Numbered from the stretch's first letter, positions 13,612 through 21,096 are shown. The stretch: 26,334 nucleotides of DNA from DUUI01 sp964627845 (GCA_964627845.1 CAZVKL010000014.1:1-26334); one strand, 5' to 3'. Program-made: numbers and translations. The notes: generated by a model not told the origin, from the letters alone.

Positions 13612-14445
13612 ATGAAATCAAGAAATAGAATAATGGCAATCGCTTTAACCTTACTAATGATGTTATTAGTTGGATGTGCCAATGACCAAACTGCCATACA
13701 ACCTACCACTACAGAGAATGGAACACTGATATTAAGTGTTAACCCTTCACTCGCCATTGATTATGATCAACAAGGATTAGTCACTTCAATTGCTGCCTTA
13801 AATAATGATGGACAAAAAATTCTTGAAAATTTTACAGAATTCGAAGGACAACCAACACGTGATGTCGTGAGAGATTTAGTGAGAGATATTAAAGATGCTG
13901 GTTATCTAGTTGATGATATTGATCAGGAAAAACGTCAAATTACGATTGAAATTGAATCAGGGTCAAACTTACCAAATGATGAGTTTATTAATGAAATCGC
14001 AATCTCAGTTCGTGAGTATCTATCAGAAGCAAATCTAAATAACAATATTCGTTTAAATGATGACTCTAATTACGATGATACTAATTATGATGACACTGAT
14101 TATGATGATACCAACTACGATGACACAGATTACAATGATACAAACTATGACGACACTAATTATGACGACACAGATTATGATGATACAGATTACAACCAAA
14201 CACCTGCACCGGTAGCACCACAAGAATCAGATTATACTGATTATTCAGATTCTGACTATGGTCCAGCAGTGGTGCCAGCTCAACCTGCACCAACACCAAC
14301 ACCAGCTCCTGCACCTGCACCAGCGCCAGCACCTGCTCCTGCACCAGCGCCAGCTCCACCGGTCCAAGATACTGATTATTCTGACTATAGTGACTATGAT
14401 GATAGTCCATACGATGACAGTGACTATTCAGATTATGGAGATTAA
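13612..14445 (+). CDS. RsgI-like lipoprotein with Asp/Tyr/Thr pentapeptide repeats
   Basis: A 277-residue secreted lipoprotein: signal peptide with lipobox LLVGC (lipidated Cys22), then a domain (about 37-118) closely patterned like the extracellular RsgI domain. It has LILSVNPSLAIDYDQQG with Asn44-Pro45, SIAALNNDGQKIL, and VVRDLVRDIKDAGYL, then a strand region ending QITIEIES. The C-terminal 125 residues are low complexity: nine pentapeptides of form (T/S)(N/D)YDD (152-196), a DYTDYSDSDYG patch (207-217), a long Pro-Ala linker (about 220-250) and a second D/Y/S tail (253-277). Tail and linker resemble those of the neighbouring RsgI, so it looks like an RsgI paralogue that lost its anti-sigma and membrane segments and gained a lipid anchor. 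Nothing catalytic is seen. First gene of a predicted SigI-dependent operon. Confidence 0.82.
   Translation: MKSRNRIMAIALTLLMMLLVGCANDQTAIQPTTTENGTLILSVNPSLAIDYDQQGLVTSIAALNNDGQKILENFTEFEGQPTRDVVRDLVRDIKDAGYLVDDIDQEKRQITIEIESGSNLPNDEFINEIAISVREYLSEANLNNNIRLNDDSNYDDTNYDDTDYDDTNYDDTDYNDTNYDDTNYDDTDYDDTDYNQTPAPVAPQESDYTDYSDSDYGPAVVPAQPAPTPTPAPAPAPAPAPAPAPAPAPPVQDTDYSDYSDYDDSPYDDSDYSDYGD
14065..14199 (+). repeat. Nine in-frame 15-bp repeats coding (T/S)(N/D)YDD
   Basis: Nine tandem 15-bp units code for pentapeptides SNYDD, TNYDD, TDYDD, TNYDD, TDYND, TNYDD, TNYDD, TDYDD, TDYNQ. Tyr and Asp codons vary between copies (TAT/TAC, GAT/GAC) and the Thr third base changes freely. The protein pattern is thus kept better than the DNA. 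Confidence 0.9.
14280..14361 (+). repeat. Pro-Ala codon repeat (linker)
   Basis: GC-rich repetition of CCA/CCT-GCA/GCT/GCG codons encoding an alternating Pro-Ala (partly Pro-Thr) linker of about 27 residues within the lipoprotein. Such linkers are extended and typically span cell wall. A similar Pro/Thr/Ala linker is coded in rsgI on the other strand at about 11925-12020. Confidence 0.8.
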
Positions 14446-15133
14446 ACAACTTAATCCATTAAAATTTAGACATGAATACAAACATCGAATCAATAAGTTA
14501 GACGATTACGATTTAAGTGGTCGACTCAGAAAGATGTTTAAACAAGATTCACATGCTGACTCACGTGGTATTTACCGCGTGAGCAGTTTGTATTTTGATA
14601 CCCCTAATGATAAAGCACTAAGGGAAAAAATTGATGGTGTGAAGACACGAGAGAAATTTAGACTTCGTTACTATAATGACAATACTGATTTCATTAAATT
14701 AGAAAAGAAATCAAAAACAAATAATCTAAGTACAAAATTAAGTGCCGTGCTCACCCATCAACAGGCTCAAATGATTATTGAAGGAAAAATTGACTTTCTT
14801 CTAGAGCTAAAAAATCCACTCTGTACTGAATTTTATAGTAAACTTAAAGCAGAACAACTCAAGCCGAAAACAATTGTTGTCTATGATCGAGAAGCCTTTA
14901 TTTACCAACCAGGTAATTGTCGAATTACCTTCGATCGAAACTTAAAGACTTCATTAGGTGTAACTGAGTTTTTAGATCCAAGTCATTTCAAATATGATAT
15001 CTCAGAAGCCATTACGATTTTAGAAGTAAAATACGATGAATTCTTACCCGATATCGTAAAACATGCTGTCCAATTAAATAACCGAAGTTCCGCATCCTTC
15101 TCAAAGTATGCCGTCAGCCGAAATCACGAATAA
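14435..15133 (+). CDS. VTC-domain (polyphosphate polymerase-like) protein
   Basis: A 232-residue soluble protein formed almost wholly by a VTC domain, the tunnel-shaped fold that makes polyphosphate from nucleotide in yeast Vtc4. Basic tunnel motifs are visible: FRHEYKHRI (11-19), SLYFDTPNDKALREKIDG (51-68), REKFRLRYY (72-80), KLEKKSK (88-94), and C-terminal ILEVKYDEFLPD with the metal-binding Glu type. Bacterial members are usually labelled polyphosphate polymerase domain protein; activity is not shown for most. The ATG at 14435 overlaps the lipoprotein stop by 11 bp and has no clear ribosome binding site, so translational coupling is likely. The in-frame open reading upstream of it is only the shadow of the Pro-Ala repeat. 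Next gene begins 9 nt downstream. Confidence 0.85.
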   Translation: MEIKQLNPLKFRHEYKHRINKLDDYDLSGRLRKMFKQDSHADSRGIYRVSSLYFDTPNDKALREKIDGVKTREKFRLRYYNDNTDFIKLEKKSKTNNLSTKLSAVLTHQQAQMIIEGKIDFLLELKNPLCTEFYSKLKAEQLKPKTIVVYDREAFIYQPGNCRITFDRNLKTSLGVTEFLDPSHFKYDISEAITILEVKYDEFLPDIVKHAVQLNNRSSASFSKYAVSRNHE

Positions 15134-15142
15134 GGAGTTCTC

Positions 15143-15814
15143 ATGACATTCAATGATATTTTTAAATCCAGTTTTATCGAAAACGTCAATAGCATCCCAA
15201 TCATCGACATGGTGATTGCCTTACTATTATCCTTTATTGTTGGGCTGTTTATCTTCTATGTCTACAAAAGAACTTACTCTGGGGTAATGTACTCATCCAG
15301 TTTTGGCGTCACATTAATTGCCTTAACAATGATTACCTCACTGATTATTCTAGCTGTAACCAGTAACATCGTCCTCTCATTAGGGATGGTTGGTGCACTG
15401 TCCATCGTTCGTTTCAGAACCGCTATCAAAGAACCATCAGATATCGCTTTTTTATTTTGGTCAATTGCGGTCGGAATTGTGATTGCGGCAGGATTAATTC
15501 CATTAGCCTTATTTGGTAGTTTAATGATTGGGGCCGTCCTGCTTGTCTTCTCCTCTCGCACAACCAGTGATCAACCTTTTATTCTCATCGTTCATTATCA
15601 AGATACTGACTCAGAACAAGAAGCCTATAAATTCATTGAACAAGAAGTGAAACGACTTCAAATTAAATCAAAGAGTATTTCAAATGGATTGATTGAAGTT
15701 AATTATGAAGTAAGATTATTAAACCAACAAACAGATTTTATCAATACTTTAGCCGATATGAATGGCATTCTCTATACTGTCATGGTTTCATATAATGGCG
15801 ATTTTATGAGTTAA
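15143..15814 (+). CDS. DUF4956 family membrane protein
   Basis: A 223-residue membrane protein. Hydrophobic helices lie at about 20-41, 52-76, 78-88 (short), 102-118 and 120-137, followed by a soluble cytoplasmic or outer domain (145-223). The conserved block LSLGMVGALSIVRFRTAIKEPSD (78-100) is the DUF4956 signature. The family has no established function but often sits next to VTC-domain and CotH genes, as here. AAGGAG stands 6 nt before the ATG. It may be the membrane partner of the VTC protein, but this is inference. Confidence 0.85.
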   Translation: MTFNDIFKSSFIENVNSIPIIDMVIALLLSFIVGLFIFYVYKRTYSGVMYSSSFGVTLIALTMITSLIILAVTSNIVLSLGMVGALSIVRFRTAIKEPSDIAFLFWSIAVGIVIAAGLIPLALFGSLMIGAVLLVFSSRTTSDQPFILIVHYQDTDSEQEAYKFIEQEVKRLQIKSKSISNGLIEVNYEVRLLNQQTDFINTLADMNGILYTVMVSYNGDFMS

Positions 15815-15815
15815 T

Positions 15816-17204
15816 ATGATTAAACATAAGCACATTGATCGAATTATTTTTATCCTGGTAAGTATTGTTTCAGTGCTTACCCTTTTAATAATGAGCAATG
15901 TGATTCGACTTCCTCTCGCCTCAGAAAACCCAGGTTATCATCATCGTCTTTTTGATGACACCAAGGTGCATACCATCGACATCCAAATTGACAATTGGGA
16001 TAATTTTTTAGAGAATGCACTAGAGGAAGAATATCAATCCGTCAATCTTACGATTGATAACCAACGATTTCAACATGTTGGATTAAGAGTTAAAGGAAAC
16101 AATTCAAAACGACTGACCCATCGTTATGGTCATCAACGTTACAGTTTAAAAATTGAATTTGATCATTATTTCCCTCAAACTTATTATGGACTGGATAAAT
16201 TTTCGTTAGACTCCAGCTTTCAAGACAATAGTTATCTTAAGTCCTATCTTGCCTATAACATGATGGATTTTATGGGTGTTCCTTCGCCACTTGTGAGCTA
16301 TACTTGGGTCACCATTAATAACGAGGATTGGGGCTTGTTTTTAGCCATCGAAGAACCCGAAGAAGCCTTCGCTCAACGAAATTATGGAAAAAATTATGGA
16401 CAGCTCTATAAACCCGACTACAAATATCTGAGTGATGAAAACAACGATGTTGCCTTAATTTATACAGGAGATGATTTCGATTTATACGATAACATTTTTC
16501 GAAAGGCAAAGTTTAAACCAACGGTGGCTGATAAAAAACGGTTAATCAATTCATTAAAAATCTTAGTCTCTAAGGAAAATTTAGAAACAGCCATTAATAT
16601 TGATGAGGTCATCCGATATTTCACTGTACAAGTCTTTGTGGTCAATATGGATTCTTATTTAGGAAGGACGGGTCATAATTATTTCCTGTATGAAGAAGAT
16701 GGGATTTTGAGTATACTCCCTTGGGATTATAATCTTGCTTTTGCCACTTATTCACTTGGCATGCCTAATCCTATCAATGATTCAACTCTCTACATCAATT
16801 ACCCAATTGATACCCCTGCCTCAGGGGAAGTCATGAGGCGAAGACCACTTTATCATCACTTGATGCAAGACCCCACAATATTTAGACAATATCGACAACA
16901 GTTCGACTATTTTATCTCAAATTATTTTGAATCAGGACATTTTACAGAGGTGGTCGATACAGTCACAGACCTTATCTCACCCTATGTAAAAAAAGATCCA
17001 ACCAAATTTATTAGCTATGAAGATTATTTAATCGGTGTTGATACAATTACTGAATTCTCACGCTTACGTGCCCAAAGTGTTCGAGGTCAACTTGATGGAA
17101 ACATTCCATCGACCATACGGACTCAACGACTAGATAATTCCAATTTCATCGATGGTTCCAGTGTTTGGTTACCTGATATGGGTGAAATCGATGATTTAAA
17201 GTAA
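15816..17204 (+). CDS. CotH-family protein kinase-like protein, membrane-anchored
   Basis: A 462-residue protein with one N-terminal hydrophobic helix (about 9-29), either signal anchor or uncleaved signal, then an extracytoplasmic CotH domain. Motifs follow the family order: LRVKGNNS (90-97), YSLKIEFD (109-116), GLDKFSLDSS (125-134), SYLKSYLAYNMM (139-150), TWVTINNEDWGLFLAIEE (163-180), LYKPD (197-201), VVNMDSYLGRTGHNYFLY (275-292) with Asp279, and ILPWDYNLAF (300-309) with Asp304. CotH of Bacillus spores is an atypical protein kinase for coat proteins; non-spore relatives occur in cell-surface operons. Starts 1 nt after the DUF4956 stop with only a weak GAG upstream, so probably coupled. 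Last gene of the operon. The Ser/Thr-rich acidic tails of the operon's lipoprotein are candidate substrates (inference). Confidence 0.86.
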   Translation: MIKHKHIDRIIFILVSIVSVLTLLIMSNVIRLPLASENPGYHHRLFDDTKVHTIDIQIDNWDNFLENALEEEYQSVNLTIDNQRFQHVGLRVKGNNSKRLTHRYGHQRYSLKIEFDHYFPQTYYGLDKFSLDSSFQDNSYLKSYLAYNMMDFMGVPSPLVSYTWVTINNEDWGLFLAIEEPEEAFAQRNYGKNYGQLYKPDYKYLSDENNDVALIYTGDDFDLYDNIFRKAKFKPTVADKKRLINSLKILVSKENLETAINIDEVIRYFTVQVFVVNMDSYLGRTGHNYFLYEEDGILSILPWDYNLAFATYSLGMPNPINDSTLYINYPIDTPASGEVMRRRPLYHHLMQDPTIFRQYRQQFDYFISNYFESGHFTEVVDTVTDLISPYVKKDPTKFISYEDYLIGVDTITEFSRLRAQSVRGQLDGNIPSTIRTQRLDNSNFIDGSSVWLPDMGEIDDLK

Positions 17205-17234
17205 AAGACCAAGTCCTCTAGCTTGGTCTTTTTT
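17203..17234 (+). terminator. Terminator of lipoprotein-VTC-DUF4956-CotH operon
   Basis: AAAAGACCAAG (17203-17213) and CTTGGTCTTTT (17222-17232) form a perfect 11-bp stem with an 8-nt loop and T run. The A-rich start of the stem could also end the converging minus-strand transcript. Confidence 0.92.
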
Positions 17235-17261
17235 ATAAATCGATTCTTTGATTGAAAACTT

Positions 17262-17879
17262 CTAGAATTTTCGCTTGAAATCAAGTTGTTTGATAACCGC
17301 ATAATGTGGACCTGCCAGTCGAGCCAAAGGATTAAGTTTATCGGCTAAAATATATTGTTTTTGTTGATCAAACACTTTTTCATCCACACTCACATGTAAA
17401 ACACGCATTAAGACAAGGTTAGCCTCTTGTTCAGTGGAGTCTTTTTTATGGATTGAAATATCGTCAATCACTTCCACTTCCATCGCGATCATAGCCTCTT
17501 GAATTGAGTCTACCATCACTTTCTTACTCTCAATTGTTTCAAGTCTTAATTCATTGACTTCACTTCTATTTGATTCATAAGGGAAGCTGGATTGATCCAT
17601 GACCTCAATACTGTCATAAGAGACAATATGAATCACCCCTGCTTTTTCTCTCATTAAGTTATGATAGGTGTCTTTCTGATTTCGCTTATTTCCCTGAAAT
17701 GAGACACCCACTACCGACTCTGAAAACATATTAAAGTAACTAAAAGGTGCTAAATTGAGTGAACCATCGTCATTCTTTGAGGTAATCCAAGCAATTGGTC
17801 GAGGTACCACAGAACCTTGGACCAATTTTTTTTGTAGTGTTTCGTCTATCTTACTAAAATCAAAATTTATTCGACTCAT
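17262..17879 (-). CDS. Flavin reductase-like (FMN-binding split-barrel) protein
   Basis: A 205-residue cytoplasmic protein with the flavin reductase-like domain. VVPRPIAWITSKNDDGSLNLAPFSYFNMFS (about 24-53) is the FMN-binding core; SFQGNKRNQKDTYHNL (about 60-75) continues the family pattern, and AGPHYAVI closes the barrel near the end. Such proteins bind FMN and reduce flavins or act as quinone/NAD(P)H oxidoreductase components. Its ATG overlaps the hydrolase stop (ATGA). It is the last gene of the five-gene MhqR-like operon, where it may supply reduced flavin or reduce quinones; this assignment is inferred from context. Confidence 0.85.
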   Translation of the reverse strand: MSRINFDFSKIDETLQKKLVQGSVVPRPIAWITSKNDDGSLNLAPFSYFNMFSESVVGVSFQGNKRNQKDTYHNLMREKAGVIHIVSYDSIEVMDQSSFPYESNRSEVNELRLETIESKKVMVDSIQEAMIAMEVEVIDDISIHKKDSTEQEANLVLMRVLHVSVDEKVFDQQKQYILADKLNPLARLAGPHYAVIKQLDFKRKF

Positions 17880-18466
17880 AATAGTTCTTTTGAGGCTTCA
17901 AGCTCTTCTTGAATCAGTTGATGACCAAAATCATGGTGGTAAGTTTTCACATCAATCCCCGCATTTAATAAGAGAGTTTGTAACTCGTTGAACGCTTCAA
18001 TTGAAATATAGGGGTCATTGGCACCTGAGGTGATTAGCACTTTTAATCCATCTTGTTTCTTAAACTCAACATCACTTCTACCAGCTGATGGATGGTACAA
18101 CAAGGCTACATCCACTGGAATATTTTCAAATTCTTTTAAATAGTTAATCGCTAAATTCGCACCATTGGAGTATCCTAGTAGCGTTATTTGATGATGATTG
18201 AACCCATACTTATTAATGACCTCTTCTAATGATTCATGTAAATCATACGTTGCTTGTGCCAATGATCTTAAATCAAAAGAACCATCCTGATGACGCGCAA
18301 AATAACGGGCCATTCCTCTTTCGCTGACTTCTCCTTGAAAACCAATAAGCGTCGCATTTGGATCTAAGTAGTGTCCAATTTGGAATAAGTCACTAGCACT
18401 TCCGCCCGTGCCATGTAAGGTGATAATCACATGTTGATTTGTTCCATCTTGTTTAATATGTCTCAT
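17876..18466 (-). CDS. MhqD-like alpha/beta hydrolase (carboxylesterase)
   Basis: A 196-residue alpha/beta hydrolase of the phospholipase/carboxylesterase group. LHGTGG (17-22) is the oxyanion-hole segment, GYSNGAN (98-104) the nucleophile elbow with Ser100, and Asp151 (GANDPY) and His182 (DFGHQL) complete the triad. B. subtilis MhqD, controlled by MhqR, has the same size and pattern and takes part in protection against hydroquinones. The start at 18464-18466 is chosen for GAGGAG 7 nt upstream; it overlaps the marR-like gene by 14 bp. Confidence 0.87.
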   Translation of the reverse strand: MRHIKQDGTNQHVIITLHGTGGSASDLFQIGHYLDPNATLIGFQGEVSERGMARYFARHQDGSFDLRSLAQATYDLHESLEEVINKYGFNHHQITLLGYSNGANLAINYLKEFENIPVDVALLYHPSAGRSDVEFKKQDGLKVLITSGANDPYISIEAFNELQTLLLNAGIDVKTYHHDFGHQLIQEELEASKELL

Positions 18467-18893
18467 TGTGTTTCTCCTCTGCTTTTTTACCAATTATTTT
18501 TAAGTAGTGTTCTAATTGTTGTTGCTGATCAATTGTTAATTCATCAAAGATTTCTTTCATATGTGAATAATGTTGTTGATAAATATCTTTGAATAGTTCT
18601 TCTCCCTCCTTTGATAGGGTAATCAATTGACGACGTTTATCATGGTTATCACGAACTCTTTTAATATATTTTCTTTTTTGTAGTGTATCTAAAACATAGG
18701 TCAAAGAGCTGTTAGGTATTAAAATTTTATCAATAATTTGTTGGGTAGAAAGCTCTTTTTTAGTATAAAGAGCTTCCATCACGGTAAATTCATTGACACT
18801 CAGTTGAGTATGATTCAATGAATCTTTTACATTCTTATTTAAACTTTGATACGCCTTAAATAAGACGATCAAGGTATTTAGTTTATTATCCAT
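18453..18893 (-). CDS. MarR-family regulator, MhqR-like
   Basis: A 146-residue winged-helix repressor. LSVNEFTVMEALYTKKELSTQQIIDKILIPNSSLTYVLDTLQKRKYIKRVRDNHDKRRQLITLSKEGEEL (about 31-101) contains helix-turn-helix, recognition helix and wing with the D-x-R-R pattern. It most resembles B. subtilis MhqR, repressor of catechol/hydroquinone-responsive dioxygenase and hydrolase genes. It lies inside the operon it should control: between two dioxygenase genes and the hydrolase. Its ATG overlaps the dioxygenase stop by one base (TAATG). An MhqR-type operator lies in front of the operon. It is Cys-free in the part I can read, so direct thiol oxidation is unlikely. Confidence 0.85.
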   Translation of the reverse strand: MDNKLNTLIVLFKAYQSLNKNVKDSLNHTQLSVNEFTVMEALYTKKELSTQQIIDKILIPNSSLTYVLDTLQKRKYIKRVRDNHDKRRQLITLSKEGEELFKDIYQQHYSHMKEIFDELTIDQQQQLEHYLKIIGKKAEEKHNETY

Positions 18894-19894
18894 TAATTAA
18901 AGTATTCTTTTTCAAAGACTTTGTTTGAACGGACCGTATCAAACTCAGGTAACTGAGTCTCAATATAGTCACGACGATGACGTAAATGTGGCGGCAGTGT
19001 GAGTGTTTCCCCTAAGATTTCATAATCTTCTTCATCATCAATAAAACCTGGACCATCGGTTGCTAATTCAAAAAGAATATTTGGATATAAGCGAATGTAA
19101 ACCGACTTAAAGTAGAATCGCTCAACAAAGCCTGAATTTGGTAGTCCGAGTGAATTGAAGAAATCTTTCCACTGATCTAAATGGGCTTTGTCTTCGACAC
19201 GAAAGGCTACATGGTGAACACCACCATATCCTTGATGGGCTTGAGGAAGCTGATTGTCGAATTCAACGATGACGCTCGCTCCATTTCCACCTTCACCCAT
19301 TTCATACAAGGTGAAATTATCTTGTGTATCCACTTTTCTCATTTGAAGTAATTGAGACAAGATTTGGTCCATTAATTGAAGTTCAGAAACTCGTAGATAG
19401 ACTGGCCCTAGTCCAGTTATGCCATACTCATTTGGGACTGGACCTTTATACCAAGGTTCCCCTGATCCAATGCCTTGGTTATTCTCATCTGAGAATAAGG
19501 CATATTGTTGTTGGTCAAAATCTTCAAAGTAAATCACTTTCTTATTAAATTGTTCAATGATTCCACCATGTTTAACTTGATAGTGATCAAAACGTTTTAC
19601 CCAATAATCGAGTGCTTCATTGTTTGGAACTCTAAATGATGCGCGAGAAATATCATTGGTGCCTTTGACTGAAGCTGGAATACCAGCAAAATCAAAGAAG
19701 GTCATGGCAGAACCAGCATTTCCTCGATCATCCCCAAAATATAAGTGATAGGTTGATAAATCGTCTTGGTTAACATTCTTTTTGACCAATCTCATTCCTA
19801 ATATATTGGTATAAAAATCGTAAATTTTTGGTGAACTAGAAGTGATGGCTGTTACGTGGTGAATTCCCTTAAATGGTTTAATTGTTTGTGTCAT
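18893..19894 (-). CDS. Ring-cleaving dioxygenase (VOC family), MhqO-like
   Basis: A 333-residue protein with two vicinal-oxygen-chelate (glyoxalase/bleomycin-resistance) modules: about 8-150 and 155-320. Metal ligands are visible as GIHHVTAI (His12/13), GGVHHVAFRV (His227/228) and LFELATDGPG (Glu276), the 2-His-1-Glu site of extradiol-type dioxygenases. Family members MhqA/E/O of Bacillus are predicted to open hydroquinone or catechol rings. One nucleotide separates it from the preceding dioxygenase gene. AAAGGAG is placed in the end of that gene, 10 nt before the ATG. The two dioxygenases are clearly paralogous but diverged, so substrates may differ. Confidence 0.88.
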   Translation of the reverse strand: MTQTIKPFKGIHHVTAITSSSPKIYDFYTNILGMRLVKKNVNQDDLSTYHLYFGDDRGNAGSAMTFFDFAGIPASVKGTNDISRASFRVPNNEALDYWVKRFDHYQVKHGGIIEQFNKKVIYFEDFDQQQYALFSDENNQGIGSGEPWYKGPVPNEYGITGLGPVYLRVSELQLMDQILSQLLQMRKVDTQDNFTLYEMGEGGNGASVIVEFDNQLPQAHQGYGGVHHVAFRVEDKAHLDQWKDFFNSLGLPNSGFVERFYFKSVYIRLYPNILFELATDGPGFIDDEEDYEILGETLTLPPHLRHRRDYIETQLPEFDTVRSNKVFEKEYFN

Positions 19895-19895
19895 G

Positions 19896-20987
19896 TTAAA
19901 TCGTCTCCTTTTTATTGGTATATTGTTGTTTTAATGTTTCTAATCGTTGTTGTTCTTGTTGAGTTAACGTATTTTTATTTTTCAGTTCTAACAACTCGTT
20001 TTTAATCTTATTTCTGTTTTGTAAATAGTCGTACTCCGCTTTATCTCGATAGCCATATCCCTCTAGAGTTTCGACTTCTCGAATAAAGAGTGGCATTCGA
20101 TTCTCATCGTGAATATTTTTGAAGTGTTCTGGAATCAGTAAGTTCTTTCCTAAGGTTTCAAGCTCTTCATCAACCAGTATCCCTGGTCCTTCAGTTGCTA
20201 ATTCGATTAAAATGCCACCTGGTTCTCGGAAGTAGAGTGATTTAAAATATTTCCGATCGCGAATGGTAGAGGATTTATAGCCAGACTTTCTAAGTTTTGC
20301 TAACCATAAGTTGAGATCTTCATCTTTAATTTTAAAAGCAATATGATGAACGATACCAATGCCCATTTGACCCCAAGGGGTTTCTTTTTTTGATAGCTCT
20401 AATTGACCACCAAAATCTTCATTAATTTCTAACAAAATATTTTCTTGATCTTCATCAACGACCTTGTATCCGAGAAGGTCCGTTAGAACCTTGATCGTTT
20501 CTTGAGGCTTGGCAGAGCTTAAGACTGCACTTTGAACCCCTAAAATGGCCTGTTCTTTGTTGACGCCATTGAATTCCCATTGGTTAATTGGCCCTTTGTC
20601 TGTTTCGATTAATTCTAGTTGTAGTCCGTCCAAATCTTGGAAACCTAATCGTTTTTGATTAAAACGTGTATAGTAGAAACTTTTGATTCCAAACTTGTTT
20701 AATCGCTCTTTCCAAAAGTCAAAGTTTTCCTCTCGAATGCCATAACTTGCGACTGACACTTGACCACCGCCTAATTGTCCCTTCTTACCATCATTTAATG
20801 GAAAGGTTGTCACTAAGTTGGAACTTGCCGATTCATTTCCATAATAGAAATGAAACATGTCTTGATCATCGTAATTTAAGGTTTGTTTCACTAATCGATA
20901 ACCTAGCACGCCACTGTAATAATCAATGTTTCTTTGTGGGTGGCCAACCATTGAAGTGATGTGGTGTATCCCGTGTGTTTTTATCAT
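19896..20987 (-). CDS. Ring-cleaving dioxygenase (VOC family), MhqA/E-like, with extra C-terminal tail
   Basis: A 363-residue two-module VOC protein. THGIHHITSMVG (His8/9), GIVHHIAFKI (His214/215) and LIELATEGPG (Glu262) give the metal triad; FREPGGILIELA is the family consensus. It normally ends near the segment LEGYGYRDKAEYDYL at about 310-322. Here about 40 further residues form a charged Lys/Glu/Gln helix (322-363) likely to be coiled coil. It is the first gene of the operon, with AAAGGAAA 6 nt before the ATG and an MhqR-type operator in its promoter. Role: detoxification of quinone-like compounds, by family and context. Confidence 0.87.
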   Translation of the reverse strand: MIKTHGIHHITSMVGHPQRNIDYYSGVLGYRLVKQTLNYDDQDMFHFYYGNESASSNLVTTFPLNDGKKGQLGGGQVSVASYGIREENFDFWKERLNKFGIKSFYYTRFNQKRLGFQDLDGLQLELIETDKGPINQWEFNGVNKEQAILGVQSAVLSSAKPQETIKVLTDLLGYKVVDEDQENILLEINEDFGGQLELSKKETPWGQMGIGIVHHIAFKIKDEDLNLWLAKLRKSGYKSSTIRDRKYFKSLYFREPGGILIELATEGPGILVDEELETLGKNLLIPEHFKNIHDENRMPLFIREVETLEGYGYRDKAEYDYLQNRNKIKNELLELKNKNTLTQQEQQRLETLKQQYTNKKETI

Positions 20988-21015
20988 AAATGGTTTCCTT
21001 TCTGTTGGTACCTAT

Positions 21016-21044
21016 ATATTATTTCGATTTCGAAATAAATACAA
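21016..21044 (-). promoter_or_regulatory. Promoter with MhqR-type operator for the quinone-defence operon
   Basis: Minus-strand TTGTAT (21039-21044), 17 bp, TAATAT (21016-21021). Overlapping spacer and -10 is the inverted repeat TATTTCGA-TT-TCGAAATA (21020-21037, extendable by one pair to 21019-21038). It has the same 8-2-8 layout and TCGA cores as the B. subtilis MhqR operator as I recall it (TATCTCGA-AT-TCGAGATA). Confidence 0.78.
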
Positions 21045-21087
21045 CCGATATGCTCAAAGCACTAAGACAGGGTTCATTCAATAAAGA

Positions 21088-21096
21088 TGTTACAAT
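21088..21096 (+). promoter_or_regulatory. Extended -10 promoter of pyruvate oxidase gene
   Basis: TGT followed by TACAAT (21091-21096), 23 bp before the ATG at 21120, with AAGGAG at about 21109-21114. No good -35 is seen. The MhqR-type operator lies about 50 bp upstream. Confidence 0.5.

Noticed and set aside
14065..14199. Regular 15-bp repeats as a possible CRISPR or iteron array
   Set aside because: Units are contiguous, in frame and without spacers; they encode the lipoprotein's pentapeptides.
14258..14434. N-terminal extension of the VTC protein rich in His, Gln and Leu
   Set aside because: It is the second reading frame of the Pro-Ala and Asp/Tyr repeats; the VTC domain starts right after the ATG at 14435.
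14156..14449. Antisense ORF opposite the lipoprotein tail
   Set aside because: Composition (His, Asn, Leu, Val, Gln) is that of a repeat read backwards; no ribosome binding site.
15816..17204. CotH and GerMN as proof of spore formation
   Set aside because: Both families occur widely in non-spore formers, and no spore-specific regulator or coat cluster is seen here.
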